Assembly (NCBI RefSeq): GCF_052072235.1
Contig: NZ_CM125436.1
Span: 3,528,001-3,592,000, forward strand
Length of the DNA: 64,000 bases
Direction: 5' to 3'
DNA from: Brevibacillus_D fluminis_A
GTDB taxonomy: Bacteria > Bacillota > Bacilli > Brevibacillales > Brevibacillaceae
This document shows, piece by piece, positions 8,265 through 16,877 of this stretch; the stretch's first letter is position 1, and each line of letters opens with the position of its first letter. The notes under the pieces are model-generated. The model worked only from the letters and a program-made list of their open reading frames with translations. It searched no databases and was not told where the DNA came from. The position numbers were made by a program, and so were the translations under genes.

Positions 8265-9355
8265 GTTGTCGCCCGCCTCCTTTCACGCGCTTTGGAGAGA
8301 ATACCGGTGAACAGAAAAATGATACTCGCCACCAAGGAGAAGATCAGGAATGCCGGCATGAGATAATTCGTGAGAACAAACAAAAACGTCTCATCCGTCA
8401 TCGGATATAACATCATACCGACAATCAGCAAATAAAAGAAGCAAAGCGGAATCCACTTCACAGGTCTGCGGAGCAATCCCGTCAAATCCATGATGAGGTG
8501 AAAGAACAGCGAAACCCGAATAAATGCGCCGGTCAGCCATTGGTAGATGCTGAGAAAATCGACATGCTCAATGTACAGGCCGATATTGACCAGGCGCCAC
8601 TGTTCGTAAGCCGGATAGCGCAAATTGGCAGCCAGATTGGGCCCGAATTCGCTGATGGCCCCCATCGTCGGCCCGAGTGTCAAGCCGACCAAAATCACCG
8701 CGAGCACAACCGCAGGCAGGACGGCGAGCTTTTTCTTCAGATGATGCTGGAGAAAGATTACAACCAGCAGTTCGGAAAAACCGGCGCCTGTGAAAATCAT
8801 TCCGTGCCAGACCGGCTCCCACCCATGAAACAAAAACGGCTTCAGATATGTGTAGTCTTTATGATGGAAGTTGGCCGTCATCACAAAAAAACCGAGCAAG
8901 ACAACAATCGGCAGCAGCATTCCTGCGGTTATCGCAATGGAACGGATTCCCGCAAATGCATTCACAAAACAGATTGTCGTAAACAAAAGGACGTGCACGA
9001 TCATCGGGGTGCTTTGCGCAAAAGACACGTGCATCCAGCTCAAGGTGTCATGCAGCGTAACCAATGCGAGCAAAAACAAATACAGCGAGACACACCAGCA
9101 GATAAAACGGGCGATGAAACGCCCATAGATGGCTTCGAGCCATAAGGGCAGCGGCTGCTGCTTGCTCAGCCGGGCAATCATGACCACGAGGATGGTAAAG
9201 ACAACAAAGACGGCACCCGAGCATAGCACAGCAATCCACGCATCCCGCCCCGACGATGACAGAATCAGCGGAATCACGATGACATGGTTCATCAGCCCGA
9301 TGCTCATCATCAAGATCATGCCCATTTGGAAAAATGTAATTATGGTGCCCGGCAT
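8261..9355 (-). CDS. gerB: GerAB-family germination permease subunit
   Basis: 364 residues with about 10 hydrophobic helices, in the amino acid-polyamine-organocation superfamily subgroup found in germinant receptors (FFQMGMILMMSIGLMNHVIV at the N-terminus, typical GerAB/YndE style). It binds the germinant in known receptors. The ATG at 9353-9355 follows GGACGGAGGG by about 9 nt. This gene is first in the operon (B-A-C) where the classical order is A-B-C. A forespore sigma-G promoter is expected upstream, but I could not point to a convincing one. Confidence 0.9.
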   Translation of the reverse strand: MPGTIITFFQMGMILMMSIGLMNHVIVIPLILSSSGRDAWIAVLCSGAVFVVFTILVVMIARLSKQQPLPLWLEAIYGRFIARFICWCVSLYLFLLALVTLHDTLSWMHVSFAQSTPMIVHVLLFTTICFVNAFAGIRSIAITAGMLLPIVVLLGFFVMTANFHHKDYTYLKPFLFHGWEPVWHGMIFTGAGFSELLVVIFLQHHLKKKLAVLPAVVLAVILVGLTLGPTMGAISEFGPNLAANLRYPAYEQWRLVNIGLYIEHVDFLSIYQWLTGAFIRVSLFFHLIMDLTGLLRRPVKWIPLCFFYLLIVGMMLYPMTDETFLFVLTNYLMPAFLIFSLVASIIFLFTGILSKARERRRATT

Positions 9356-9530
9356 AATGTCGTACCCTCCGTCCCTTTCAATCGCTTCTTATTATTTCCC
9401 ACGCCTGGCAAGTTATGTCTGGCCAGGAAATTTACCCGATCGTACATTTTCGTGACAATTACGTGGCTTTTTTGGGTATGATGAGGGAAGTCACGCTTAC
9501 CCACTTACTTTTCTTTAGTGCTTGTGGTAC

Positions 9531-9539
9531 AGTAATACT
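9531..9539 (+). promoter_or_regulatory. Short palindrome upstream of the HxlR-type gene
   Basis: AGTAATACT is a perfect 9-bp palindrome 25 nt upstream of the start codon. It sits between two similar CTTGT-GTAC blocks (9521-9530 and 9545-9550), so it is a candidate autoregulatory operator. Low certainty because the element is short. Confidence 0.3.
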
Positions 9540-9564
9540 AAGTTCTTGTACGGGGGTGTTACAA

Positions 9565-9888
9565 ATGGCTGAACAGAACCATCCCAAAACCGCGATGTGT
9601 CCCAAATTTGAAGAGGCCGTCAGTCTGTTGGGAAAAAAATGGACGGGATTGATTTTGCACGTGTTGTTGACCGGTTCAACCCGGTTCAAAGAGATAAAAG
9701 AAATGGTACCGCACATGAGCGACAAAATGCTCGCCGAGCGATTAAAGGAGCTGGAGGAGTGCGGCATTATCGAACGAAAGGTTTATCCGGAAATCCCTGT
9801 CCGCATCGAATATCAGCTCACAGACAAAGGCAATGATCTCGAACAGGTCATGGCCTCCATTCGCCAATGGGGCGAACGCTGGATGTAA
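9565..9888 (+). CDS. HxlR/DUF24-family winged-helix regulator, possibly redox-sensing
   Basis: 107 residues. The winged-helix core EAVSLLGKKWTGLILHVLLT, then TRFKEIKEMVPHMSDKMLAERLKELE and VRIEYQLTDKG are typical of the HxlR family. A single Cys at residue 12 (MCPKFEEAV) sits just before the first helix, as in the thiol-switch members YodB, CatR and HypR. The ATG at 9565 follows a GGGGGTG site; in-frame codons upstream (from 9415) lack a ribosome site and encode an unrelated-looking stretch. No target gene is adjacent apart from the downstream UDG-like gene, from which a strong terminator separates it. Confidence 0.85.
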   Translation: MAEQNHPKTAMCPKFEEAVSLLGKKWTGLILHVLLTGSTRFKEIKEMVPHMSDKMLAERLKELEECGIIERKVYPEIPVRIEYQLTDKGNDLEQVMASIRQWGERWM

Positions 9889-9904
9889 GGGAGAACACAA
9901 AAAA

Positions 9905-9930
9905 GGATGGCAAGCGGGCCATCCTTTTTT
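9905..9930 (+). terminator. Intrinsic terminator of the HxlR-type gene
   Basis: GGATGGC (9905-9911), loop AAGCGG and GCCATCC (9918-9924), followed by six T. The flanking A and T runs extend the pairing. Confidence 0.9.
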
Positions 9931-9954
9931 GTATCACATGTAAGGAGCTCAACA

Positions 9955-10500
9955 ATGGATTTCAATAAAATGAAAAAAAACATTCTTATGTGTCAAGATT
10001 GTAAAGAAAAGTTTGGGTTCACACCCGTTCCCATTTTTCATGGGAATGAACGCTCCAAAATCATGCAAATAAGTCAAGCTCCCTCGAATAATGTTCACAA
10101 AACAAAAAAACCGTTCAACGATCCCACAGGGGCGAAACTGAAATACCAATGGTATCAAATAACCGAAGATATCTTTTATAATGAAGACAATTTTTATATT
10201 ACCGCATTATCGCACAGTTTCCCTGGCAAAAACGCAAAAGGCGGAGACAACCCTCCGCCATTGTCTTGTGCAAGAAAATGGCTGACAAAAGAATTGGATT
10301 CGGTAGATAACCAATTATTTATAATCATCGGGTCGAGAGCTGCAAAATTTTTGTTTCCGGATGAGGATTTTGCAGACTTGGTCTTTCAAAATCGTGTAAT
10401 CAACAACAAGCCTGCGATCGTGCTGCCACATCCTTCACCACTTAATCGTAAGTGGTTGAAAGACCATCCATTATTCGGGAAAAAAGGTTACCAGAAATAA
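9955..10500 (+). CDS. Uracil-DNA glycosylase-like protein with N-terminal CxxC
   Basis: 181 residues. The N-terminus has a CxxC pair (MCQDCKEKFG) that with the later Cys could bind metal or an iron-sulphur cluster. It is followed by IMQISQAPSN, which resembles motif 1 of the uracil-DNA glycosylase superfamily, and VLPHPSPLNRKW near the C-terminus, which resembles the HPSP motif. The ATG at 9955 follows AAGGAG by 8 nt. The gene is clearly more AT-rich than its neighbours and stands alone, which suggests acquisition. A role in base excision or as an accessory or defence enzyme is possible; the catalytic residue cannot be fixed without alignment. Confidence 0.6.
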   Translation: MDFNKMKKNILMCQDCKEKFGFTPVPIFHGNERSKIMQISQAPSNNVHKTKKPFNDPTGAKLKYQWYQITEDIFYNEDNFYITALSHSFPGKNAKGGDNPPPLSCARKWLTKELDSVDNQLFIIIGSRAAKFLFPDEDFADLVFQNRVINNKPAIVLPHPSPLNRKWLKDHPLFGKKGYQK

Positions 10501-10538
10501 GAGAAAAAATTTGGAGTCTGCTTTTGGACAAATGAAGA

Positions 10539-13439
10539 TCATCCATCCGATCGGGTATCCGGATCAGGCACGTAGATTTGGCCGGCGCGCTCTCGGCGCG
10601 CGATGGTCGCATTCAACACTTCCGTCAACATTTTCGGATGGTATGGCTTGACCAGATAGCCTTTTGCCCCCAACTCCCATGCCTTGTTCTTTTCTTCGAA
10701 TGCGCTGGAAATCAGGATGGGAATGCGGCTCGCTTCCCGATTCTCCTTCATTTCCGTGATGACCTGCCATCCGTCCATCCCGGCACCAAGCATCAGATCG
10801 AGCACCACTGCATCCGGCTGAAGCTGCGCAACTTGCTGGACGGCTTCGCGCCCGTCGGCAAAATGGAACACCGTAAAATCACTGCTCTCCAGCTCTGTGC
10901 GCAACAGTTCCGCCAAATTGACATCGTCTTCCACCAGTACAATCTGGCCGCCTGCAGAAACGTTTTGCGGGTGTACAGTCACCGCCGCTTCCGCCTGCCC
11001 CACGCGTTGTTCATCCGGCGCAAGGGGCAGCCGGACGGTAAACGTGCTGCCTCGGCCGAACTCGCTGGAGACATCGATCGTCCCTTGATGGAAGCCGATA
11101 ATTTCTTTCACGATGGCCAGTCCCAAGCCGGTTCCGCCGATTTCCCGCCGGTCCGAGTTATCGACCCGATAAAACTTGGTGAACAGATGGGGCAGCGATT
11201 CCTCTGGTATTCCCAAACCTTGATCGCGCACATCCAATTTGGCACAGCCGTTTTCTTCCTCGCACGTGATCACAACCGCTCCGCCGGCGGGCGAATACTT
11301 GACAGCATTGCTCAGCAGGTTCGTAAAGACTTGGCGGATTTTGTCCGCATCCCCTGTGATCAGTGCGACAGGCTGTTTCGGCTCGAACACAAACCGGTGC
11401 AGGCGCGTGTTCACGCGCTGCAGCTCAATCGCTTCTTTGACAATCTCGATCACGTTTAGCGGTGCCATGTTGTAATTTTGCTTACCGGATTCCATCCGCT
11501 GCAAATCCAGGAAATCGTTGATCAAATTGGTCAGGCGGGTCGCTTCCTGGTGGATGGTTTGCATATATTTTCGCTGCCTGTCAGCAGGTAGCTGCTTGTG
11601 CAGCAACAGCTCGGCAAAGCCCAGCACGCTCGCAAGCGGCGTCCGCAGTTCGTGGCTGACCGTGCTGACGAACTCCGATTTCATCTGATCAATCTCGTAC
11701 TCTCGCGTAATATCGCGATGAACGAGCAGCGTCCCCAGCTTGTCCGCTCCACGGTAAAGCGGGACGTTGTACATCTGGATGTATCGTTTCTGCTCCAGGT
11801 TCACTTCATAAACAAACGTTTTGGTCGATCGCGTTTTCCCCGTAACCGCATCGGTAATGAATGCGAGCATTTTTTCCGGCTCGCTTACGTATTTTTGCAG
11901 ATAAAGGAACAGTTGTTCATGCGGGGTATGTACCTGTCCGATTGGTTCGGACTGCCCCAAAATTTCGAACATCTTTCGGTTGACCTGGATCGTGACGCCG
12001 GCAGGATCGAGCAGCTGGACACCTTCCTGGAGGGTATCGAGAATGTCTTGCGTGAGCTGCCGCTGTTTTTCCGTTTCTACATACATCCCGAGCTTCTCCA
12101 GCGACAAGGAGATTTGTTTGGCTAATCCGGTGATTTCTTTCATTTCCTGCTCGGAAGCAGGCTTGCCCAGGCGTGTGAGGACCATGCAGGCAATCAGCTC
12201 ATTATTAGCCGACAATACCGGCAAGAACAGATCATGGCCATCTGTTTCCTCTACATGATAGCCCCTCTCTCCTGCGGTCTGCTTCCGCGTGATCTGATAC
12301 GGGAGAAGGGTTTCCCTGATCCGTACCAACATCCCGGACTCGAGCTGGTCGAGAAACTGCCTGATCCCTTCCGGCGCGATTCCGAATCCGGCGTGATCAC
12401 GCGATTCATTCAAGAGCACGATGATCCCTTTGTCCGAGGCGGTCACTTCCACCATATTGCGGATGATGCTGGTCAAAAGCTCCTGCTTGTTCAACGTGTT
12501 GGCAAGCGACATGATCAGCCGGTTCCGCTTCTCCAAATACTGCTCATTGGCTTCCGTTTTGGCGAGCGCCTCCTGCAATTCCTCCTGCTGCATTTGCAGT
12601 TCGTCCTGCTGTGCCTGCAGCTCCTCATTTTGCATCAGCAGCTCTTCTTCCTTCGTCTGGATTTGCACCATCATTGAATGGAACGAACGGGACAAATGGC
12701 CGATTTCGTCCGATCGATCCATTTCAGGCATCATCACATATTCACCGCTTGCAATTTTGTCCGTCGCAGTGGATAAGTGTGTGAGCGACGTGCCTACATC
12801 CCTCGCCACCCGGAACGTTGCCCAAACGGCGGCCGCGAGAATGCCGAGAAAGTAGAGCAAAAACAGGATTCCCTGCCCGGAAATCGCGGTGGACAGCGCC
12901 TCGTTCTCTTTTTTCAGCTCGAGTTCGCTGTTTTTCTTGAATTCATCGGCATAGGCCACCAGCTCGTTCACCGTCTGATTGAGCCCGGATGAGGACAGCT
13001 TGCGCAGTGAATCGTAGTCATCCCGGTCCACCATCTCGACTGCCTTTGGCAACGTAACGGCAAAGTAGCCGTCAAAAAAGTGCCGGATCGATTTCATAAG
13101 CTCGGCTTCTTCAGGACTGAGCTTCAGCCTGGAAAATGCGGCAAGCGACTGTTCCAGCTTTTTTTTCTCCTGAAAAATTTCTGTATATTCCTGCTTGTTT
13201 TTGAACGCATAATAACCGCGCACGCGGAAAAACAATTGGGTGGTATGATAGGAAATTTCCGAAACAAGCTCCTGCTTGCGCTGCAGCTCGGTTTCGATCG
13301 TTTGATGCTGTTCCAGCGTCGTGTAATTCAGCCAAAAGGCTGTCAGGGCGCCGGCAATAATCAGCGTCAAGACCGACAGCATCAAAAAGACGAAGCGGCG
13401 GCTAATGCTTTGCTTTACATAGTTTATCGCTTTTACCAT
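10539..13439 (-). CDS. Membrane hybrid sensor histidine kinase (HAMP-coiled coil-GAF-PAS-HisKA-HATPase-REC)
   Basis: 966 residues. Order of parts: membrane helix 17-37; extracytoplasmic helical sensor region about 38-187; second helix 188-208; HAMP about 209-262; a Gln/Glu-rich coiled coil (263-300); GAF about 305-450; PAS about 460-580. The HisKA domain follows, with the phospho-acceptor His596 in VSHELRTPL. The ATPase domain has the N box around QVFTNLLSNAVKYSP and the G box EIGGTGLGLAI. A C-terminal receiver has its acceptor at Asp880. It lies downstream of a CheY-like receiver gene on the same strand and may pass phosphate to it. The stimulus is unknown. Domain calls are firm; the system is orphan in the sense that no output regulator is visible. 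Confidence 0.93.
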   Translation of the reverse strand: MVKAINYVKQSISRRFVFLMLSVLTLIIAGALTAFWLNYTTLEQHQTIETELQRKQELVSEISYHTTQLFFRVRGYYAFKNKQEYTEIFQEKKKLEQSLAAFSRLKLSPEEAELMKSIRHFFDGYFAVTLPKAVEMVDRDDYDSLRKLSSSGLNQTVNELVAYADEFKKNSELELKKENEALSTAISGQGILFLLYFLGILAAAVWATFRVARDVGTSLTHLSTATDKIASGEYVMMPEMDRSDEIGHLSRSFHSMMVQIQTKEEELLMQNEELQAQQDELQMQQEELQEALAKTEANEQYLEKRNRLIMSLANTLNKQELLTSIIRNMVEVTASDKGIIVLLNESRDHAGFGIAPEGIRQFLDQLESGMLVRIRETLLPYQITRKQTAGERGYHVEETDGHDLFLPVLSANNELIACMVLTRLGKPASEQEMKEITGLAKQISLSLEKLGMYVETEKQRQLTQDILDTLQEGVQLLDPAGVTIQVNRKMFEILGQSEPIGQVHTPHEQLFLYLQKYVSEPEKMLAFITDAVTGKTRSTKTFVYEVNLEQKRYIQMYNVPLYRGADKLGTLLVHRDITREYEIDQMKSEFVSTVSHELRTPLASVLGFAELLLHKQLPADRQRKYMQTIHQEATRLTNLINDFLDLQRMESGKQNYNMAPLNVIEIVKEAIELQRVNTRLHRFVFEPKQPVALITGDADKIRQVFTNLLSNAVKYSPAGGAVVITCEEENGCAKLDVRDQGLGIPEESLPHLFTKFYRVDNSDRREIGGTGLGLAIVKEIIGFHQGTIDVSSEFGRGSTFTVRLPLAPDEQRVGQAEAAVTVHPQNVSAGGQIVLVEDDVNLAELLRTELESSDFTVFHFADGREAVQQVAQLQPDAVVLDLMLGAGMDGWQVITEMKENREASRIPILISSAFEEKNKAWELGAKGYLVKPYHPKMLTEVLNATIARRERAGQIYVPDPDTRSDG

Positions 13440-13469
13440 CCATCATTCTCCCACTCTATCAACACAAAA

Positions 13470-13694
13470 TCAGGTCATCTCATCCATTCTTTCCGACTCC
13501 GCACGATCTGTCAACGAATTTTGCGTTAAAAAACCTGCCTGCGCCATGCCTTTTGGCGAAGCTGCGGTTGCCCTTATCCTGGATCGGAATTTGATAAATT
13601 CCGATCTGTACAAGAAAAAACCGACCACAAACATCGTGATCGGAAGAGTGTACGTGAATGTACTGATCGTAACAGTAACGACTGATATATGCAT
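13470..13694 (-). CDS. Possible small membrane protein between receiver and kinase genes
   Basis: A 74-codon frame with one hydrophobic segment (TFTYTLPITMFVVGFFLYRS) followed by a basic tail. It fills most of the gap between the receiver gene and the kinase gene on the same strand. There is no good ribosome site before its ATG at 13692-13694, and a perfect palindrome lies inside it. It may be chance, or a degraded small membrane protein. Confidence 0.2.
   Translation of the reverse strand: MHISVVTVTISTFTYTLPITMFVVGFFLYRSEFIKFRSRIRATAASPKGMAQAGFLTQNSLTDRAESERMDEMT
13582..13606. repeat. Perfect 11-bp inverted repeat
   Basis: GATCGGAATTT-gat-AAATTCCGATC, a perfect dyad with a 3-nt centre, between the CheY-like gene and the hybrid kinase gene. 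No T-run follows on either strand, so it does not look like a terminator. A regulator site or RNA hairpin upstream of the kinase is possible. Confidence 0.6.
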
Positions 13695-13729
13695 TAGTAG
13701 ATGATGCCCAGCATTGCCGAAAAAATCTT

Positions 13730-14095
13730 TTAACAACGTGTCGCTACTTTTTGAATGGACAGTTCCAGCCGATCGCGCTGCAGCGGTTTTACCACGTAAT
13801 CGATCGCGCCCACGGAAATGGCCCGGACGATCAAATCTTTTTGCCCTCTCGCCGTGCAAATGATCACCTTCGCCTGCTGATCGATCTCCATGATTTTTTC
13901 TAATGCCGACAAACCGTCCATACCGGGCATCGAAATATCCATCGTGATGAGGTCCGGGCGGTACATGCGGTACAGCATGATGGCTTCCTCCCCGCTTTTG
14001 GCCTCTGTCACCACCGTGAAACCCAATGATTCGATGATGGTGCGCAGAATGGATCTTGTGAATCCGGCATCGTCCACGATCATAACCGTTTTCAA
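13730..14095 (-). CDS. CheY-like single-domain response regulator
   Basis: 121 residues, one receiver domain. D8-D9 form the acidic pocket, D53 in ITMDISMPGMDG is the acceptor, the Thr lies in IICTARG and the Lys in VVKPLQ. The DxSMPGMDG loop is close to that of chemotaxis CheY, but no chemotaxis genes are nearby. The gene is followed on the same strand by the hybrid kinase at 10.5-13.4 kb, so the two are likely partners. The start ATG at 14093-14095 lies 20 nt from the stop of the upstream fusion gene, so it may be reached by read-through from that operon. Confidence 0.9.
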   Translation of the reverse strand: MKTVMIVDDAGFTRSILRTIIESLGFTVVTEAKSGEEAIMLYRMYRPDLITMDISMPGMDGLSALEKIMEIDQQAKVIICTARGQKDLIVRAISVGAIDYVVKPLQRDRLELSIQKVATRC

Positions 14096-14115
14096 GACAA
14101 TTCCTCGCTTCCCGC

Positions 14116-16107
14116 TTATCCGAGGTGGTCAAAATCCTCTTGCTGCCAAGATAAGCTATTGACTGTCGTTTTCCCTCCATTCAATCGTACAGGATGTGAC
14201 TGAACATTTTCTGAACAACCGCCAAAGCCGTAAACATGGTCATGCAAGAGCGCTGCAGTCTCTTCCGGATGAGCGAGCGGGAATTGGTGATCATACGGAA
14301 CCATGATGGCCGCAAGCCCGGCATACTCTGCCGGCAGCGTGTAAGCTTTATCATGCAAGCCCCACACGATGGTCGCTCGGCTGCCCAGAAGATCGTCCGG
14401 CGCCAATGGGGATGCACGATGGAACAGCAGCTGCATCGCGTGGGCATTGGCATAGGCGATGCGCCGGGAACGCAGACTGTCTGCGACTTGTTTCGCATAG
14501 ATTGGCACGTGCTCGCTGGCAGACGAGAACGCGCCGGCGTCGATCATCCGCTTCGCCCATGCGCTTGGACGAAGACGGCGCAGCATCAATCGCAGCAGCT
14601 TCGGTGTGGCGCTCGCCCACTTCAGAAGCCGATCATGCGGCGCCTCGAAAGCGGGTTGGAGCAAAATGAGCTGATCCAGTTTGGCGCCCAGCCGCGGCGC
14701 GACGTTTCCAGCCAAATACGCCCCCCACGAATGTCCGACCAAGCGGATGGGTCCCTGATCAGGCAAAGCAGCCAGCGACTCATGGAGTGCGTTTACGATC
14801 GTTTCTACAGACTCGCTGCCGGTTTCCGTATCCAGCGAAGGCGAGCGCCCGAATCCGGGCAAATCGATCAGCCAGACGGGATTTCCCGTCTTTTCATGAA
14901 GCTGAGTAGCCAGTGGCAGCAGCGCCTCCGCATGGCTAAACAAGCCGTGCAGCAAGACCCACGGCTGGCCGGTTCCTTTTTTATAGAAAGCGGACAGATT
15001 CGCCAGGCGACGTCGCTCGAACTGCTCCAGTCCTGCGCCTGGCTGGTTTGTCAATCGGTAATCCAAATCCGCGATCGCAAACGGAAGAACGTCATCAACC
15101 AAAAACAATCGCTCGTTTTCGCCACCGTTCACCGCGAGAAGCTGTTTCGCGCTTTCATTGGGAAATTCCCGCTCGGTGATAAAGGCCATCGATTCCTTCG
15201 GGATTCCGGTCATTCGCGCCAAACCCCAGCCCATCGCCTTTTGCATCCAACCGAGCGGAATGGCGAGCTTCGGCACCGGAATCCTCATTTGCCGCGCCAT
15301 CAAAGCGAGCAATTGCGGCATCGAATGGCTCGTCGCTTTGTCGCCGAGCAAGGTGTATGTGCCGCTGGTCGGTTGCGCTTGACGGACTACCCTGACGACG
15401 GCACGCGCGACATCATCATTGGTGACGAGCGGCAGCCAATGATTGGCTCCACCCGGGATGACCGGCATCAGCCCGCGGTTCATCGCATCCACCAAAATCC
15501 CCAGACCGCCTACCTGTTCCGTCTCGCCGGTCGGTCGTGCTCCGATGACGGTTGACGGATTCATTACCGCCAATGGATAGCCGTGTGTTTGCGCCTGCTG
15601 TCGAATATACAGGTCAGCCAAAAATTTCATCCGCTCATAGGCGCCTTCCCCTTGTAAAAACGAATCCATGGAAAACACGTCGGCTTCCCGATCGACGTTC
15701 TCGTCACCAAACGGACTCATGTAGCCGACGACATGCACAAACTGCCGCAAGCCGCGCGTTTGGTGAATTGTGCGGGCGAGGTCGGCCAAATGAACCGCCC
15801 CGTCGCGAAACGTTTTTCGGGCCAGCTCCGCCGCAAGCGTAATGTCCATCGTCCCGCCGGCGTGGATGATGACGTCTGTCGTCAGCGCCTTTTCATAGGC
15901 GGCGGCGTCCAGTCCCAACCGTTCTTTTTGCAAATCGCCGATCAAAAAATCGATCCGCCCGCTTTCCCCCACCCCTAGCTGGTTGAACAGCCGTTCTGCT
16001 TTTTCCTTCGAGCGGCATAACACGAAAATTTCTTCATCACCATGTTGAAGTTGCTTGAGAACCTCCTTGCCAATCACACCCGTTCCACCTGTCACGAAAA
16101 GTTTCAT
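14116..16107 (-). CDS. Fusion of an extended SDR reductase with an alpha/beta hydrolase
   Basis: 663 residues in two enzymes. Residues 1 to about 340 are an extended short-chain dehydrogenase of the epimerase/fatty-acyl-CoA-reductase type: nucleotide loop TGGTGVIG at 6-13, Ser131 and the Y157-x3-K161 pair in GAYERMK. Residues about 380-630 are an alpha/beta hydrolase: HGLFSH oxyanion loop, nucleophile Ser460 in GHSWG, Asp586 in GLHDK and a His at 607 or 613. The pairing suggests sequential work on one acyl or ester substrate. The ATG follows GAGGAGGG. Its promoter carries an operator nearly identical to that of the upstream tetR gene, so it is the probable regulated target. The substrate is unknown. 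Confidence 0.85.
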   Translation of the reverse strand: MKLFVTGGTGVIGKEVLKQLQHGDEEIFVLCRSKEKAERLFNQLGVGESGRIDFLIGDLQKERLGLDAAAYEKALTTDVIIHAGGTMDITLAAELARKTFRDGAVHLADLARTIHQTRGLRQFVHVVGYMSPFGDENVDREADVFSMDSFLQGEGAYERMKFLADLYIRQQAQTHGYPLAVMNPSTVIGARPTGETEQVGGLGILVDAMNRGLMPVIPGGANHWLPLVTNDDVARAVVRVVRQAQPTSGTYTLLGDKATSHSMPQLLALMARQMRIPVPKLAIPLGWMQKAMGWGLARMTGIPKESMAFITEREFPNESAKQLLAVNGGENERLFLVDDVLPFAIADLDYRLTNQPGAGLEQFERRRLANLSAFYKKGTGQPWVLLHGLFSHAEALLPLATQLHEKTGNPVWLIDLPGFGRSPSLDTETGSESVETIVNALHESLAALPDQGPIRLVGHSWGAYLAGNVAPRLGAKLDQLILLQPAFEAPHDRLLKWASATPKLLRLMLRRLRPSAWAKRMIDAGAFSSASEHVPIYAKQVADSLRSRRIAYANAHAMQLLFHRASPLAPDDLLGSRATIVWGLHDKAYTLPAEYAGLAAIMVPYDHQFPLAHPEETAALLHDHVYGFGGCSENVQSHPVRLNGGKTTVNSLSWQQEDFDHLG

Positions 16108-16123
16108 GCAATTGCCCTCCTCG

Positions 16124-16147
16124 AATTAGTGCCATACAGTTCTAATT
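16124..16147 (-). promoter_or_regulatory. TetR-type operator in front of the SDR-hydrolase gene
   Basis: On the minus strand TTAGAACTGTATGGCACTAATT, with outer arms AATTAG/CTAATT. It agrees at about 18 of 21 positions with the element upstream of tetR (16773-16791). It lies 17-40 nt before the start codon, over the expected promoter end and ribosome site region. Confidence 0.65.
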
Positions 16148-16155
16148 AATGCTGT

Positions 16156-16186
16156 AAAAAAACTGCTTCCTCAGCCGCGAAGCAGT
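16156..16186 (-). terminator. Intrinsic terminator overlapping the tetR stop codon
   Basis: On the minus strand ACTGCTTC, a 9-nt loop holding the tetR TGA, and GAAGCAGT, followed by seven T. It would end most tetR transcripts before the fusion gene, which therefore needs its own promoter. Confidence 0.75.
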
Positions 16187-16770
16187 TGATAAAAATGGGT
16201 TGCCGTCTCCTGAATGATCTCTGGATGCTGTGTCGTTTCCGCCAATACGAGGGCTCCCTCGAGCGCTGCGATGAACAAAGCGGCAGCAGAAGCGGCCGAT
16301 ACATCCGGGCGAAACTCCCCGCGCGCCCGTCCTTGCTCGAACAAGCGCGTCAAGACAGGCGGCAGTTCGGCAAAAAAACGGGTGATTCGTTGTTTGACCT
16401 GACCGGCATCTCGCGGACTTTGCACATACAGGGAGACAAATGGGCATCCGCCCTGACAGTTGCGCGCGTTGATCGCCGTGGTGAGCATGTCAATAAACGA
16501 CTGCATCCGCTCTTTCACGGTTTTTTCGTCCTGGGCGACCAGTTCGGCAATGGCCGTTTCATACATGTCGATCCAATACTCGACAACCGCCAGCAGCAAA
16601 TCCTCCTTTCCTTGAAAGTGGTAATAAATATTGGACTTGGACACGCGGCTGATCTGCATCACCTCGTCCATGCTGGTTTGCGCATAGCCTTCTCGCAAAA
16701 AGAGATCAGCAGCTGTTTCAATCACTTTGGACCGATTGGACCTTCTGGAAGCTTTTGTTTTCGTATTCAT
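16171..16770 (-). CDS. TetR-family transcriptional repressor
   Basis: 199 residues. N-terminal helix-turn-helix: VIETAADLFLREGYAQTSMDEVMQ then SRVSKSNIYYHFQGKEDLL, a typical TetR reading. The C-terminal ligand domain includes NCQGGCPFVSLYVQSP, a Cys-containing loop seen in the LmrA/YxaF-like branch. It is transcribed just ahead of the SDR-hydrolase fusion but terminated between them. Matching operators at both promoters (16773-16791 and 16124-16147) argue that it represses itself and the fusion gene. The inducer is unknown, probably a substrate of the fusion enzyme. Confidence 0.92.
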   Translation of the reverse strand: MNTKTKASRRSNRSKVIETAADLFLREGYAQTSMDEVMQISRVSKSNIYYHFQGKEDLLLAVVEYWIDMYETAIAELVAQDEKTVKERMQSFIDMLTTAINARNCQGGCPFVSLYVQSPRDAGQVKQRITRFFAELPPVLTRLFEQGRARGEFRPDVSAASAAALFIAALEGALVLAETTQHPEIIQETATHFYQLLRG

Positions 16771-16772
16771 AT

Positions 16773-16791
16773 TTAGAACTATACGGTACTA
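16773..16791 (+). promoter_or_regulatory. TetR-type autoregulatory operator
   Basis: TTAGAACTATACGGTACTA, with the inverted repeat TAGwAC-N6-GTwCTA. It begins 2 nt upstream of the tetR start codon and is nearly the same as the element at 16124-16147. Confidence 0.65.
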
Positions 16792-16877
16792 CTTATCATT
16801 CGTCAAGATTTGTCTGGATGCATACGTATGGTTTGGGGCAAGCCAGGCGTACACTACGTGATGGGGGGTGATTGGTC

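Noticed and set aside
14236..15555. Long plus-strand open frame (about 440 codons) opposite the SDR-hydrolase fusion
   Set aside because: Complementary to a gene with clear motifs; its composition is Arg/Gln/His-rich and it has no ribosome site or recognisable domain.
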